From JBCCGG01 sp039029395 (lineage in GTDB: Bacteria > Pseudomonadota > Alphaproteobacteria > Kiloniellales > JAKSDN01), in contig JBCCGG010000007.1 of the NCBI GenBank assembly GCA_039029395.1, positions 1 to 64,000 on the forward strand: a stretch of 64,000 nt of DNA. Reading direction: 5' to 3'. This document shows, piece by piece, positions 24,200 through 32,639 of the stretch. A program made the translations under genes and the position numbers. Below the pieces are notes generated by a model, which worked only from the letters and a program-made list of their open reading frames with translations, made no database searches and had not been told where the DNA came from. The first letter of the stretch is position 1, and each line of letters starts with the position of its first letter.

Positions 24200-25648
24200 A
24201 TGGATCAATCGCTCAACTTTATCGCCGGGGACTGGGCCAAGGGTCCGGACCAAATTGAGAATCGCAACCCGTCAGACCTCTCGGATCTGATCGGGCGCTT
24301 CGCCCAGGCCGACGGCGCACAACTCGACCGGGCTCTCGAGGCGGCCCGAAGCGCCCAGGCCGAATGGGGCAACGCGGGCCTGGAGCGGCGCTACAAGGCG
24401 CTGATGGCCATAGGCGAGCGCCTGATGGCGCGCTCGGCCGAGCTCGGCGAGCTGCTCTCCAGAGAGGAAGGCAAGCCACGCGCCGAGGGCGTTGGCGAAG
24501 TCTACCGCTCGGGCCAGTTCTTCACCTACTTCGCGGCCGAGGTCCTGCGCCAGCTTGGCGAAAACGCGGATTCCGTGCGCGACGGCATCGAGATCGACGT
24601 GCGCCGGGAGCCGGTTGGCGTGGTCGCGGTAATCTCGCCGTGGAACTTTCCCATGGCGACCGCCACGTGGAAGATCGCGCCGGCGCTCGCCTTCGGCAAC
24701 GCGGTGGTGTGGAAGCCGGCCAACCTGACACCGGCCAGCGCCGTCGCGCTTACCGAGATCATCGCCGAGCAGGATCTGCCGGCCGGGCTGTTCAACCTGG
24801 TCATGGGCCCGGGACGGGCGGTCGGCCAGCGCCTGGTGGAAAGCCCCTTGATCGACGCGATCAGCTTCACCGGCTCGCTCGACGTCGGCCGAGGTATCGC
24901 CTCCTCGGCGATCGGCAACCTGACCCGGGTGCAGCTCGAAATGGGCTCTAAGAACGCGCTCGCGGTGATGGACGACGGCGATCTGGACACCGCGGTCGCC
25001 TGTGCGCTGAACGGCGCCTTTGGCGGCAGCGGCCAGAAATGCACGGCGTCCGCGCGCCTGATCGTCCACGAAGCGGTGCACGACGCCTTTGTCGAGAAGA
25101 TGGTGGCCGGCGCCAAAGCGCTAAAAGTCGATCACGCGCTCGCCGAAGGCACCCAAATAGGTCCGGTTGCAAGCGAGAGCCAGCTGAATTCCAACCTGGA
25201 TTACGTGGCGCTCGCCAAGAGCGAGGGCGGCGAGCTCCTGTGCGGCGGCGAGCGCCTGAACCGGGCCACCGAGGGCTACTACATGGCGCCGACCCTGTTC
25301 GCCGGCACGACCAACGACATGCGGGTCAATCGCGAGGAAATGTTCGCGCCAATCGCCTGCGTCATCAAAGTCGGCTCCTACGAGGAGGCTCTGGCCACGG
25401 TCAACGACACAAACTTCGGTTTGACCTCGGGCATCGTCACGAAATCCCTGGCGCGCGCGAACCATTTCCGGCGCAATGCCAAGACCGGCTGCGTGATGGT
25501 CAACCTGCCGACCGCCGGCACCGACTATCACGTGCCATTCGGTGGCCGGGGCGACTCCAGCTTGGGCCCGCGCGAGCAAGGCCGTAGCGCGGTCGAGTTC
25601 TACACCGCGGTCAAGACGGCCTACATTAGCGCTGGCGACCCGGCATAG
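24200..25648 (+). CDS. Aldehyde dehydrogenase (2,5-dioxovalerate/semialdehyde type)
   Basis: A 482-residue NAD(P)-dependent aldehyde dehydrogenase. The Rossmann segment ISPWNFPMATATWK and KPANLTPASA bind cofactor, the general base Glu is in LEMGSKNAL and the nucleophile Cys in GGSGQKCTASAR. The C-terminal EEMFAPIACVIK stretch is normal. Sequence feel is closest to alpha-ketoglutaric semialdehyde or related small semialdehyde dehydrogenases, but specificity is not certain. It is the first gene of a plus-strand run with the dipeptidase and two uncharacterised genes, controlled probably by the divergent LysR. A role in methylated-amine or proline-betaine breakdown is an inference. Confidence 0.85.
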   Translation: MDQSLNFIAGDWAKGPDQIENRNPSDLSDLIGRFAQADGAQLDRALEAARSAQAEWGNAGLERRYKALMAIGERLMARSAELGELLSREEGKPRAEGVGEVYRSGQFFTYFAAEVLRQLGENADSVRDGIEIDVRREPVGVVAVISPWNFPMATATWKIAPALAFGNAVVWKPANLTPASAVALTEIIAEQDLPAGLFNLVMGPGRAVGQRLVESPLIDAISFTGSLDVGRGIASSAIGNLTRVQLEMGSKNALAVMDDGDLDTAVACALNGAFGGSGQKCTASARLIVHEAVHDAFVEKMVAGAKALKVDHALAEGTQIGPVASESQLNSNLDYVALAKSEGGELLCGGERLNRATEGYYMAPTLFAGTTNDMRVNREEMFAPIACVIKVGSYEEALATVNDTNFGLTSGIVTKSLARANHFRRNAKTGCVMVNLPTAGTDYHVPFGGRGDSSLGPREQGRSAVEFYTAVKTAYISAGDPA

Positions 25649-25662
25649 GAGGCTTGAAGCAG

Positions 25663-26652
25663 ATGTCGACGAACGGCTTGCGCATCGACGGCCTGCAGTA
25701 CGCCCGCTGGTCGGAAAAGATCTTCCGCCAGCTGCGCGCGGGCCAAGTCGACGCGGTCCACGTGACCATCGCCTACCACGAGACCTTTCGCGAAACCGTC
25801 GCCAACATGGAACAGTGGAACCGCTGGTTCGAGCGGTTTTCCGATCTGATCCTGCCCGGGCGCACCGGCGACGACGTGCGCAAGGCCCAAGAGACCGGGC
25901 GCACGGCGGTCTTTTACGGCTTCCAGAATCCCTCGCCGATCGAAGACGACATCGGCCTTGTGGCAATTCTGCACGAGCTCGGCGCCCGCTTCATGCAGCT
26001 TTCCTACAACAATCAATCCTTGCTCGCGACCGGCTGCTACGAGGCCGAGGATCCGGGCATCACCCGCATGGGACGAGAGGTGATCGCCGAAATGAACCGG
26101 GTCGGCCTGGTGGTCGATATGAGCCATTCGGCCGAGCGCTCGACCCTGGAGGCTATCGAGATCAGCCGGCGGCCGATTGCGATCACCCACGCCAATCCCG
26201 CCGCCTGGCACCCGGCCTTACGCAACAAATCAGACGACGTTCTGCGCGCTCTCGGCGAGTCGGGCGGCATTATCGGCTTCTCGCTCTACCCCCACCACTT
26301 GAAGGAAAAATCGGCCTGCACCTTGGAGAGTTTCTGCGAGATGACCGCGCGCACCGCCGAGCTAATCGGCGTTGAGCACATCGGCATCGGCTCGGATCTT
26401 TGCCAGGACCAACCCGACTCTGTGGTCGAATGGATGCGCTCAGGCCGCTGGACCAAGCAGGTCGATTTCGGCGAAGGTTCGGCCGCCCAACCCGGCTTCC
26501 CGGAGATGCCCGCCTGGTTCCGCGACAACCGGGATTTCGGCAACTTGGAAAGCGGTCTGAAGACCATCGGATTCTCGGACGAAGAGGTCGGCAAGATCAT
26601 GGGCGGCAACTGGCTGGCCTTCTTCGATGACAACTTCGGCCCCGAAAGCTGA
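25663..26652 (+). CDS. M19 membrane-dipeptidase family protein with incomplete metal site
   Basis: A 329-residue barrel protein of the renal-dipeptidase family. Expected HxD near the N-terminus is replaced by LQY (IDGLQYARW), the bridging Glu by Gln (YGFQNPSP) and the third His by Asn (LSYNNQSL). His in VDMSHSAERS and ITHANP and Asp in GIGSDLCQD remain. A like-modified M19 protein (PA5396 type) sits beside dimethylglycine catabolic genes in Pseudomonas, which suggests a role in methylated-amine metabolism other than dipeptide cleavage. ATG at 25663 has AGGAGG 10 bases upstream; TTG at 25654 is too close to it. It follows the dehydrogenase by 14 bases. Confidence 0.83.
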   Translation: MSTNGLRIDGLQYARWSEKIFRQLRAGQVDAVHVTIAYHETFRETVANMEQWNRWFERFSDLILPGRTGDDVRKAQETGRTAVFYGFQNPSPIEDDIGLVAILHELGARFMQLSYNNQSLLATGCYEAEDPGITRMGREVIAEMNRVGLVVDMSHSAERSTLEAIEISRRPIAITHANPAAWHPALRNKSDDVLRALGESGGIIGFSLYPHHLKEKSACTLESFCEMTARTAELIGVEHIGIGSDLCQDQPDSVVEWMRSGRWTKQVDFGEGSAAQPGFPEMPAWFRDNRDFGNLESGLKTIGFSDEEVGKIMGGNWLAFFDDNFGPES

Positions 26653-26662
26653 CGAGAGCCCC

Positions 26663-28369
26663 ATGGAACGCGCCCGGATAGAGCCCGATAGCGCGCGTTT
26701 CCGGCGCTCGCCGGAGACCGTCATGCGCCTGGCGCGCATGGGCTCGTTCCACCAGACTCGGCTTTCCTTCATGCGCGCCCTGCTGCGCCGGCTCAAGCGC
26801 GAGGCCTGGCAGTTCGACCGGCCGCTTTGGCGGATCGATGCCAAGGGCGTGGGCACGGCGCTTTATCGGGTTCGGGGACCGAAGCACACCTACACCCTGG
26901 TCGCCTTCGGCCACGACCTGGACCCGGCACTGCGCTCAGATCGCGTGATCGCCGAGGCCTGGGACGCGACCTTCGTCTTGTTCGACGGCGAACCCAGCGA
27001 AGACGACATCGACCGATTGTTCCAAAACGTCCCCAAGCAAGAGGCGGGACGGGTTTCCGGCCGGGAGCTGGTGCTGTCCCGGGCCAACCGCTCGGTGCGC
27101 CTCTTCGGTCATGTTATCGAGAGCCTGGCCGCCGGCCGCCAGCCCGAGCGCGATAAGATCGAAGCGGTCGGCTACCTGATGCGCACCACGGCGGTCTATG
27201 GCTCCGGCAAGTTCGGCACGGCCGACCGAGAGGCGATCTGCGACCGGGAGGAGTTCGCCGGCCCCTTCCGGGCCGAGATGCTGACGGTCTGGCTGATTCG
27301 CGCCTTCACCCTCGACCTGGTCGAGCACATGGCGCGCCAGGCGGCGCCGGAGACCGCGGTGTCGCTCGCGCCGGACCTACGCCGACGCTTCGGTGTCGGC
27401 AACTCTACCGGGCTCGGCATGGCGCCTTTCCTGATGACCCATCCGGCTTTGATCAACAACTGGATGATGGCCCGCGAGGAAGCCCTGGCCCGGGTCCGCG
27501 CCCTACCAAGCTCGACGGCCGAGACTCGCCAAGCCTTTGCACATTTCCTCGCGCGCGCGCAGCAGAACGCCGCCGAGTGGAATTCGCCCCACGAGATTCA
27601 GGTCGAGAAGGTCGCCGCTCTGCGCGCCGATCTGGATGCGCTAGCGGATCACGTTGCGGCTGAGGGGCTGACCTGCGACCACCCCTGGGACCGGCTCTAC
27701 TCCTGGTCCGAGCAGGCCCTCTCCCTAGAGGGCCAGGAGCAGCTGGTCGGGCTGCTGATCGAGCCCCACGGCGAGCTGGTCGATGGCTTGACGCAGTGCA
27801 TGGACGCCGACGAGGCCGCCAGCTTCCCGATCGACGGCGCCATGACCCTGGGCCGCCTGAAGTCCATTCTTGAAGAGTCCTACGGCTGGGCACTTGGGGT
27901 CGATTACGATCAGCAGGCAACCACGGCGCGCTTCTGGTACGTCTCGGAGGAGAAGCTCGAACCCCGGGTCGGCGAGCGCTATGAAGAGCCTGGTGCCAGT
28001 TACGAACAGCCGCTTGCAACCGGGCGCGACATCGCCGCCCTTGCCGAGGATCTCGCACACTGGGACAAGGACGAGCCGGTCGCCGCCTTCCTGCTGCGCC
28101 ACCCCATGCACCGCCACGCGGTTCGCCGGGCTCAGCTTGCCCAGCGCCATCCCTATGCCGAGATCCGCGACAATCTGATCGATGCCGCGATGCTGCCGAT
28201 CGACCTGCTGCGCTGCAAGCTGTCGTTCTTCGGCGCGACCAAGTTCGACCCGCGCTCAGACCGCTGGGTGCGTATCACCATGTATCAGGACGCGCCCTTC
28301 CCCGACGAGCTGGCGGCATCTCCGGCCGACGACTGGGCCTATCCCCATGCGTCCGGTGCCAACCCATGA
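26663..28369 (+). CDS. Conserved hypothetical protein paired with DUF3726
   Basis: A 568-residue soluble protein without signal peptide or obvious catalytic motif. It has a basic N-terminus (about 1-50), segments such as VGYLMRTTAVYGSGKFG (near 175), RFGVGNSTGLGMAPF (near 240) and FFGATKFDPRSDRWV near the end that read as strongly conserved. I recognise it as a protein that accompanies M19 dipeptidase and DUF3726 genes in alphaproteobacteria, but no function is known to me. ATG at 26663 lies 10 bases after the dipeptidase stop; the earlier ATG at 26627 overlaps that gene. It overlaps the next gene by 4 bases (ATGA). Confidence 0.8.
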   Translation: MERARIEPDSARFRRSPETVMRLARMGSFHQTRLSFMRALLRRLKREAWQFDRPLWRIDAKGVGTALYRVRGPKHTYTLVAFGHDLDPALRSDRVIAEAWDATFVLFDGEPSEDDIDRLFQNVPKQEAGRVSGRELVLSRANRSVRLFGHVIESLAAGRQPERDKIEAVGYLMRTTAVYGSGKFGTADREAICDREEFAGPFRAEMLTVWLIRAFTLDLVEHMARQAAPETAVSLAPDLRRRFGVGNSTGLGMAPFLMTHPALINNWMMAREEALARVRALPSSTAETRQAFAHFLARAQQNAAEWNSPHEIQVEKVAALRADLDALADHVAAEGLTCDHPWDRLYSWSEQALSLEGQEQLVGLLIEPHGELVDGLTQCMDADEAASFPIDGAMTLGRLKSILEESYGWALGVDYDQQATTARFWYVSEEKLEPRVGERYEEPGASYEQPLATGRDIAALAEDLAHWDKDEPVAAFLLRHPMHRHAVRRAQLAQRHPYAEIRDNLIDAAMLPIDLLRCKLSFFGATKFDPRSDRWVRITMYQDAPFPDELAASPADDWAYPHASGANP

Positions 28370-29010
28370 TCTACGCCCTTAACGAGGTCGAAGCGACCAG
28401 CCGCAAGGCCGCACGCGGCGCCGGCTTCGCCTGGGGCCTGGCCGAGGAAATCGGCAAAGCCGTGCGCGTGCTTGCCGCCCATGGCCTGCCCGGGCCCGAG
28501 CTGCTGCTGGCCCACCTGCGGGCGAGCGACCGACAGGCCTATGACGACTGGGCGCCGCTGGCCATCGAGGGGACATGGCAGGCCCGGGGCGGGCTTCTCT
28601 GTCCCCTGATCGCCGGGATCACCCTGTGCGACCATCACCAGCAACTGACCCAGGACAAGGGCTTTAGTCTCGGCCCGACCGCCTTTCCCCTTCTGGTCGT
28701 GCCCTTCGTGCTTCGCGCCGCGGCAGACAGGCCCCTGCTGCTCAAATGGCAGGGCGTTGAGATCCATTGCGCCGCAGGACGATTGGCGGTCGCGGGCAAA
28801 TCAGACGACCTCCGGTCGCCGCGCGCTGAAGGCTTGACCTGCACCATCGGCCCGGGGCCCCAATCGGGCGAGACTCCGAGCCGCCACGGCCGGGAGATAG
28901 ACCAAGAGGTCTGGCGCGCTCTAGAGCGCTTCGCCCACCGCACCTATGTGCCGGCCAGCGAGGCCTCGCGTCTGGCCGGCGCGGGCGCCGGTACCAGCGA
29001 CAACGATTGA
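28366..29010 (+). CDS. DUF3726 domain protein
   Basis: A 214-residue protein with the DUF3726 opening LNEVEATSRKAARGAGFAWG and a further ALERFAHRTYVPASEASRLAGAG end segment (motif key: HRTYVPASE). No signal peptide or membrane segment. Start ATGA-coupled to the preceding hypothetical gene, so the two are likely subunits of one activity. The family often occurs with dehydratase or dipeptidase genes in catabolic operons. Biochemical role unknown. Confidence 0.85.
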   Translation: MIYALNEVEATSRKAARGAGFAWGLAEEIGKAVRVLAAHGLPGPELLLAHLRASDRQAYDDWAPLAIEGTWQARGGLLCPLIAGITLCDHHQQLTQDKGFSLGPTAFPLLVVPFVLRAAADRPLLLKWQGVEIHCAAGRLAVAGKSDDLRSPRAEGLTCTIGPGPQSGETPSRHGREIDQEVWRALERFAHRTYVPASEASRLAGAGAGTSDND

Positions 29011-29100
29011 GCCAAATCGCCCGTATCGGGACGTGCACAAAGCGGTTATCCTGTTCCTCCCAGGTACCGCCGATTGACCCGTTTCAGGAGGCCGCTCGTG

Positions 29101-29952
29101 ATGTTGAACCCGACCTCGATCATGGCCGGCCACTTCGGCGACTACCTAGCGGATCTCTATCTCCAGTACTTCTCCCACCGGCGCCCGGAATACGCCTCCT
29201 ACATGGGCGGCGCGGCACGCCTGGTGCTCGAGCGCATCGGCAACAGCGACGCGCTCTATCACGATGTTGAGCACACCATGATGGTGACCCTGGTGGGCCA
29301 GCAGATCCTGCGCGGCCGGCTGCTCTCCGAAGCGCTGGAGCCGGAGGATTGGCTGCACTACACCTGCGCGCTTTTGGTGCACGACATCGGCTATGTGCGC
29401 GGCGTCTGCAAGGGCGACGGGGTGACCGACGTGGTAATCGACGAAGCCGGCGAGCGCCTCACCCCGCCACGCGGCGCGTCAGATGCCTATCTGGCGCCCT
29501 ACCATATTGAGCGCGGCAAGATCTACGCCCGCGAGCGCTTCTCCGGCTCGAGCTATGTGGATGAGGACCGGATCATCAAGTCGATCGAACTGACCCGGTT
29601 CCCGGTGCCCCACGACGACGACCATCTGGAGACCCAATCGGAGGCCGCCCTGGTGCGCGCCGCCGATCTGATCGGCCAACTCGCCGACCCCTACTACCAC
29701 CGCAAGATCAATGCACTCTATTACGAGTTCGAGGAGATCGGCATGGCCAGGCAGCTCGGCTACGAGGGCCCGGCCGACGTGGTCGAAAAATATCCCGATT
29801 TCTTCTGGGGCTGCGTCGAGCCCTACATTCAGCCGGCCCTGCGCTATCTGGAGCTGACCACCGAAGGCAAGCAGTGGGTCGCCAACCTCTACAACAACGT
29901 CTTCCAGGTGGAGCACCGCTCGAGCAACATCGGCCCCTTCCCGGGCGGGTGA
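29101..29952 (+). CDS. HD-domain protein
   Basis: A 283-residue protein with HD-superfamily metal motifs: YHDVEHTMMV near residue 53 and LLVHDIGYVRG near 92, followed by a helical C-terminal half. HD proteins hydrolyse phosphate esters or act as regulators. The substrate is not apparent. ATG at 29101 has AGGAGG 9 bases upstream; GTG at 29098 and TTG at 29074 are alternatives. It has its own short upstream gap of 90 bases and converges on gatB with 6 bases between the stops. Confidence 0.82.
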   Translation: MLNPTSIMAGHFGDYLADLYLQYFSHRRPEYASYMGGAARLVLERIGNSDALYHDVEHTMMVTLVGQQILRGRLLSEALEPEDWLHYTCALLVHDIGYVRGVCKGDGVTDVVIDEAGERLTPPRGASDAYLAPYHIERGKIYARERFSGSSYVDEDRIIKSIELTRFPVPHDDDHLETQSEAALVRAADLIGQLADPYYHRKINALYYEFEEIGMARQLGYEGPADVVEKYPDFFWGCVEPYIQPALRYLELTTEGKQWVANLYNNVFQVEHRSSNIGPFPGG

Positions 29953-29958
29953 AGTTGC

Positions 29959-31413
29959 CTAGCCTTCGAGCTTTTGCTTGAGCAGCTGGTTGACCATTCC
30001 CGGGTTGGCCTTGCCCTGGGTCTCTTTCATGACCTGGCCGACGAACCAGCCGAGCACCTTCTGGTTGCCGCCCCGGTACTGTTCGGCCTGGGTTGCGCCC
30101 CGGGCGATCACCGCGTCGACGATTTCTTCCAGTGCGCCCGTGTCGGTGATCTGCTTGAGGCCCTTTTTCTCGACGATCTCGGCCGCCGTCTTGCCGCTCT
30201 GCCACATGGCGTCGAAGACGTCCTTGGCGATCCGCCCGGAGATCGTGTTGTCGGCGATCAGGTCGACCAGGCCGCCCAGTTTCTCGGCGTCGACCTGCGC
30301 TTCGGAAAGGGACTGATCCGACTTGTTGAGCTGGCCGAAGAAGGCGCCGGTCAGCCAGTTGGCGACCAGCTTGGGATCGCGCTTGCCGGCGACCGCCGCC
30401 TCGTAGAACTCCGCCGTCTCGCGCTCGGCGACCAGAACACCGGCGTCGTAGGCCGAAAGCCCGAAGGCCTCTACGAAGCGGGTCTTCTTAGCGTCCGGCA
30501 GCTCGGGCAGCTTGGCCTCGATCTCGGCGACCCAATCCGGATCGAGCACGACGGGCAGGAGGTCCGGGTCGGGGAAGTAACGGTAGTCGTGGGCCTCTTC
30601 CTTGGAACGCATGGGCCGGGTGTTGCCCCGCTCGGCGTCGAACAGTCGGGTCTCCTGGACCACTTCGCCGCCCTCCTCAACCAGGGCGATTTGGCGCTTG
30701 GTCTCGGACTCGATCGCCTGCTGAACGAAGCGCATGGAGTTAACGTTCTTGGTCTCCGTGCGAATGCCGAGCGGCTCACCCGGGCGGCGCACCGAGACGT
30801 TGACGTCGCAGCGCAGGGAGCCCTCCTCCATGTTGCCGTCGCAAGTCCCCAGATAGCGAAGGATCGAGCGCAGCTTGCGCAGGAACTCGCCGGCCTCCTC
30901 GGCCGAGCGCAGGTCGGGCTTGGTGACGATCTCCATGAGCGCGACGCCCGCCCGGTTGAGGTCCACGTAGGTATGGCTCGGGTGCTGGTCGTGCAGGGAC
31001 TTACCCGCGTCCTGCTCCAGGTGCAGGCGCTCGATGCCGACCTCCCGGCTGGTGCCGTCGGGCAGGTCGAGCAGGACCGTGCCATTGCCGACGATCGGCT
31101 CCAGGTACTGGGAGATCTGATAGCCCGCCGGCAGGTCCGGGTAGAAGTAGTTCTTGCGCTCGAAGACCGAGTGCAGGTTGATCTCCGCGTTGAGGCCCAG
31201 CCCGGTCTTGACCGCCTGCTCGACCACGATGCGGTTGAGCACCGGCAGCATGCCGGGAAAGGCGGCGTCCACGAAGGAGACCTGGCTATTGGGCTCGGCC
31301 CCGAAGGCGGTCGCCGCGCCGGAAAAGAGCTTGGCCTTGGAGGTCACCTGGGCGTGGACCTCGAGCCCGATGACCACCTCGAAGGGGCCGGTCTTGCCTT
31401 GGATCTGGGTCAT
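29959..31413 (-). CDS. gatB: Asp-tRNA(Asn)/Glu-tRNA(Gln) amidotransferase subunit B
   Basis: A full-length 484-residue GatB. The cradle domain carries GLEVHAQVTSKAKLFSGA near the start, the conserved YFYPDLPAGYQISQY, HLEQDAGKS, DLNRAGVALMEIV and the tail domain ends with NPGMVNQLLKQKL. With GatA and GatC it amidates misacylated Glu-tRNA(Gln) (and Asp-tRNA(Asn)). Here it is separated from gatCA by a PEP-CTERM gene, so it needs its own promoter or read-through past two hairpins. Start ATG at 31413. Confidence 0.97.
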   Translation of the reverse strand: MTQIQGKTGPFEVVIGLEVHAQVTSKAKLFSGAATAFGAEPNSQVSFVDAAFPGMLPVLNRIVVEQAVKTGLGLNAEINLHSVFERKNYFYPDLPAGYQISQYLEPIVGNGTVLLDLPDGTSREVGIERLHLEQDAGKSLHDQHPSHTYVDLNRAGVALMEIVTKPDLRSAEEAGEFLRKLRSILRYLGTCDGNMEEGSLRCDVNVSVRRPGEPLGIRTETKNVNSMRFVQQAIESETKRQIALVEEGGEVVQETRLFDAERGNTRPMRSKEEAHDYRYFPDPDLLPVVLDPDWVAEIEAKLPELPDAKKTRFVEAFGLSAYDAGVLVAERETAEFYEAAVAGKRDPKLVANWLTGAFFGQLNKSDQSLSEAQVDAEKLGGLVDLIADNTISGRIAKDVFDAMWQSGKTAAEIVEKKGLKQITDTGALEEIVDAVIARGATQAEQYRGGNQKVLGWFVGQVMKETQGKANPGMVNQLLKQKLEG

Positions 31414-31430
31414 GGTGGACTCACAAAATA

Positions 31431-31460
31431 GCGCCGCTTCGATTGTGTTCGAAGCGGCGC
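31431..31460 (-). terminator. Rho-independent terminator behind the PEP-CTERM gene
   Basis: GCGCCGCTTCGA (31431-31442) is perfectly complementary to TCGAAGCGGCGC (31449-31460) with a six-base loop. Read on the minus strand the stem is followed by TATTTT. It would stop transcription of the PEP-CTERM gene before gatB. Confidence 0.75.
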
Positions 31461-31481
31461 CAGTGGATCACCAAGGACCAA

Positions 31482-31507
31482 CAATCGCAAGGCTCAGCTT
31501 GCGATTG
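31482..31507 (-). other. Second stem-loop behind the PEP-CTERM gene
   Basis: CAATCGCAAG (31482-31491) pairs perfectly with CTTGCGATTG (31498-31507) around loop GCTCAG. It lies 9 bases after the stop codon and just upstream of the terminator on the minus strand. It lacks its own T run; it may protect the message 3' end. Confidence 0.55.
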
Positions 31508-31515
31508 GAGCGATA

Positions 31516-32247
31516 TTAGGCGGCTTTGCGGCGCCGCCGCATCATGAGGACCAGGCCGCCAAGTGCGATGACAAAGAGAGTCAGCGTACCGGGCTCGGGA
31601 ACCTCATTCGTTACAAAGGTTAGTGCGGCTAGAAACGGTTCACCGCCTATACCTTGACCATCTGTGTTGAAATTGAACTGCGTGATTGGGTTGGCACCAC
31701 CGAGGGTCAATGCCGCCAGATCGAACTCGTAAATGTCGTAAATGGCATCGTCACCAAAATTGACTGTCGCGATGGCTTCAGTTTGTGTGCCGCAAAAGGT
31801 ACCGTCGTTTAAGTGATCGCGCACATTCGTGCCCTCTGTCAGCGTCGTGGTGCTGCTGGACCCTCCAGACTGCGCGCCGATAGACCCGACATCGGTGCCA
31901 CAAATTCCGAACGCTGAGTTGATGATCGCGATCATCGAGGTGACGTTTGGAATATTCAGCCCCGGGATGATGTAGTTTGCAGGCGTGCCAAGGGACGCCA
32001 GGCCACCGACCACGTTTGCGCTGCCGCTACCATCGTTCGCAAACAAGAAGGGGATACCGGCAAGGGTCGTCATACCTGCCGGCGGATAGTTTCCGCCATT
32101 GGTGTAAGTAGTAATTGAAGAATTCGCGATGCTCGACAGGTCCTGCGTAATAAAACCTGCCTTCGCGCTGCTTGCCATTCCCAGGGCCGCCAAGCCAGCG
32201 ACCGCGAATGATACTGTGCTTATGGCTTTAATGACGAAACTTTTCAT
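31516..32247 (-). CDS. PEP-CTERM domain secreted protein
   Basis: A 243-residue exported protein: signal peptide (residues 1 to about 27, ending AKA), a low-complexity Ser/Thr/Gly/Asn-rich body, and a classical C-terminal sorting tail with VPEPG, a hydrophobic segment and RRRRKAA. Exosortase systems recognise this tail and deliver such proteins to the cell surface or matrix. No exosortase gene is in the window. The start at 32247 has GAGGGAGG-type purines upstream. The gene lies between gatA and gatB, is less GC-rich than its neighbours, and has its own sigma-54 promoter and terminator. Function of the body unknown. Confidence 0.9.
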   Translation of the reverse strand: MKSFVIKAISTVSFAVAGLAALGMASSAKAGFITQDLSSIANSSITTYTNGGNYPPAGMTTLAGIPFLFANDGSGSANVVGGLASLGTPANYIIPGLNIPNVTSMIAIINSAFGICGTDVGSIGAQSGGSSSTTTLTEGTNVRDHLNDGTFCGTQTEAIATVNFGDDAIYDIYEFDLAALTLGGANPITQFNFNTDGQGIGGEPFLAALTFVTNEVPEPGTLTLFVIALGGLVLMMRRRRKAA

Positions 32248-32373
32248 TTCGGCCTCCCTCAATGACCTACATGATCCGCACATTGCCGCCCTTCGATGAC
32301 TCCCCTCACCTGGTTCCGTCGATCTAGGACAAACTTCCAGGCCACACTCAACCGCAAGCGGCGACCCTATCCA

Positions 32374-32389
32374 TGCAAGAATCGTGCCA
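32374..32389 (-). promoter_or_regulatory. Sigma-54 promoter of the PEP-CTERM gene
   Basis: On the minus strand the sequence reads TGGCACGATTCTTGCA, a perfect match to the -24/-12 consensus TGGCACG-N4-TTGC. Transcription should start near 32362, leaving an untranslated leader of roughly 115 bases before the ATG at 32247. PEP-CTERM genes are known to be controlled by RpoN with the PrsK/PrsR two-component pair. Confidence 0.85.
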
Positions 32390-32441
32390 GACTCTCGATT
32401 TCATTCAATTTCAATGTGTTAGAAATTCTACAAAATTGAGT

Positions 32442-32460
32442 CTGTAAAGATCCTTTACAG
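32442..32460 (-). promoter_or_regulatory. Palindromic upstream activator site
   Basis: CTGTAAAGATCCTTTACAG has perfect 8-base arms around ATC. Its centre is about 90 bases upstream of the predicted sigma-54 start, the right distance for an enhancer-binding protein such as PrsR. A half site CTGTAAAG recurs at 32573-32580. The rest of the 32248-32639 gap is AT-rich and has no gene. Confidence 0.7.
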
Positions 32461-32639
32461 CGTTAACACATGATTTTGGGCGCCAGATTGGGACATTTAC
32501 CTAAACTTTTATGTTTTTTCATATGGTTAACGAATGATCACCGTTCAGAATAGGTTAATGTTCTGTAAAGATTCCCGACACCTGATGGTGCAGGTTAAAT
32601 TTTCGTGAACCACCATACATTTATAGCGCCCCTGCCTCC

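Noticed and set aside
29974..31431. 485-residue open frame opposite gatB
   Set aside because: Antisense shadow; gatB motifs are continuous on the other strand.
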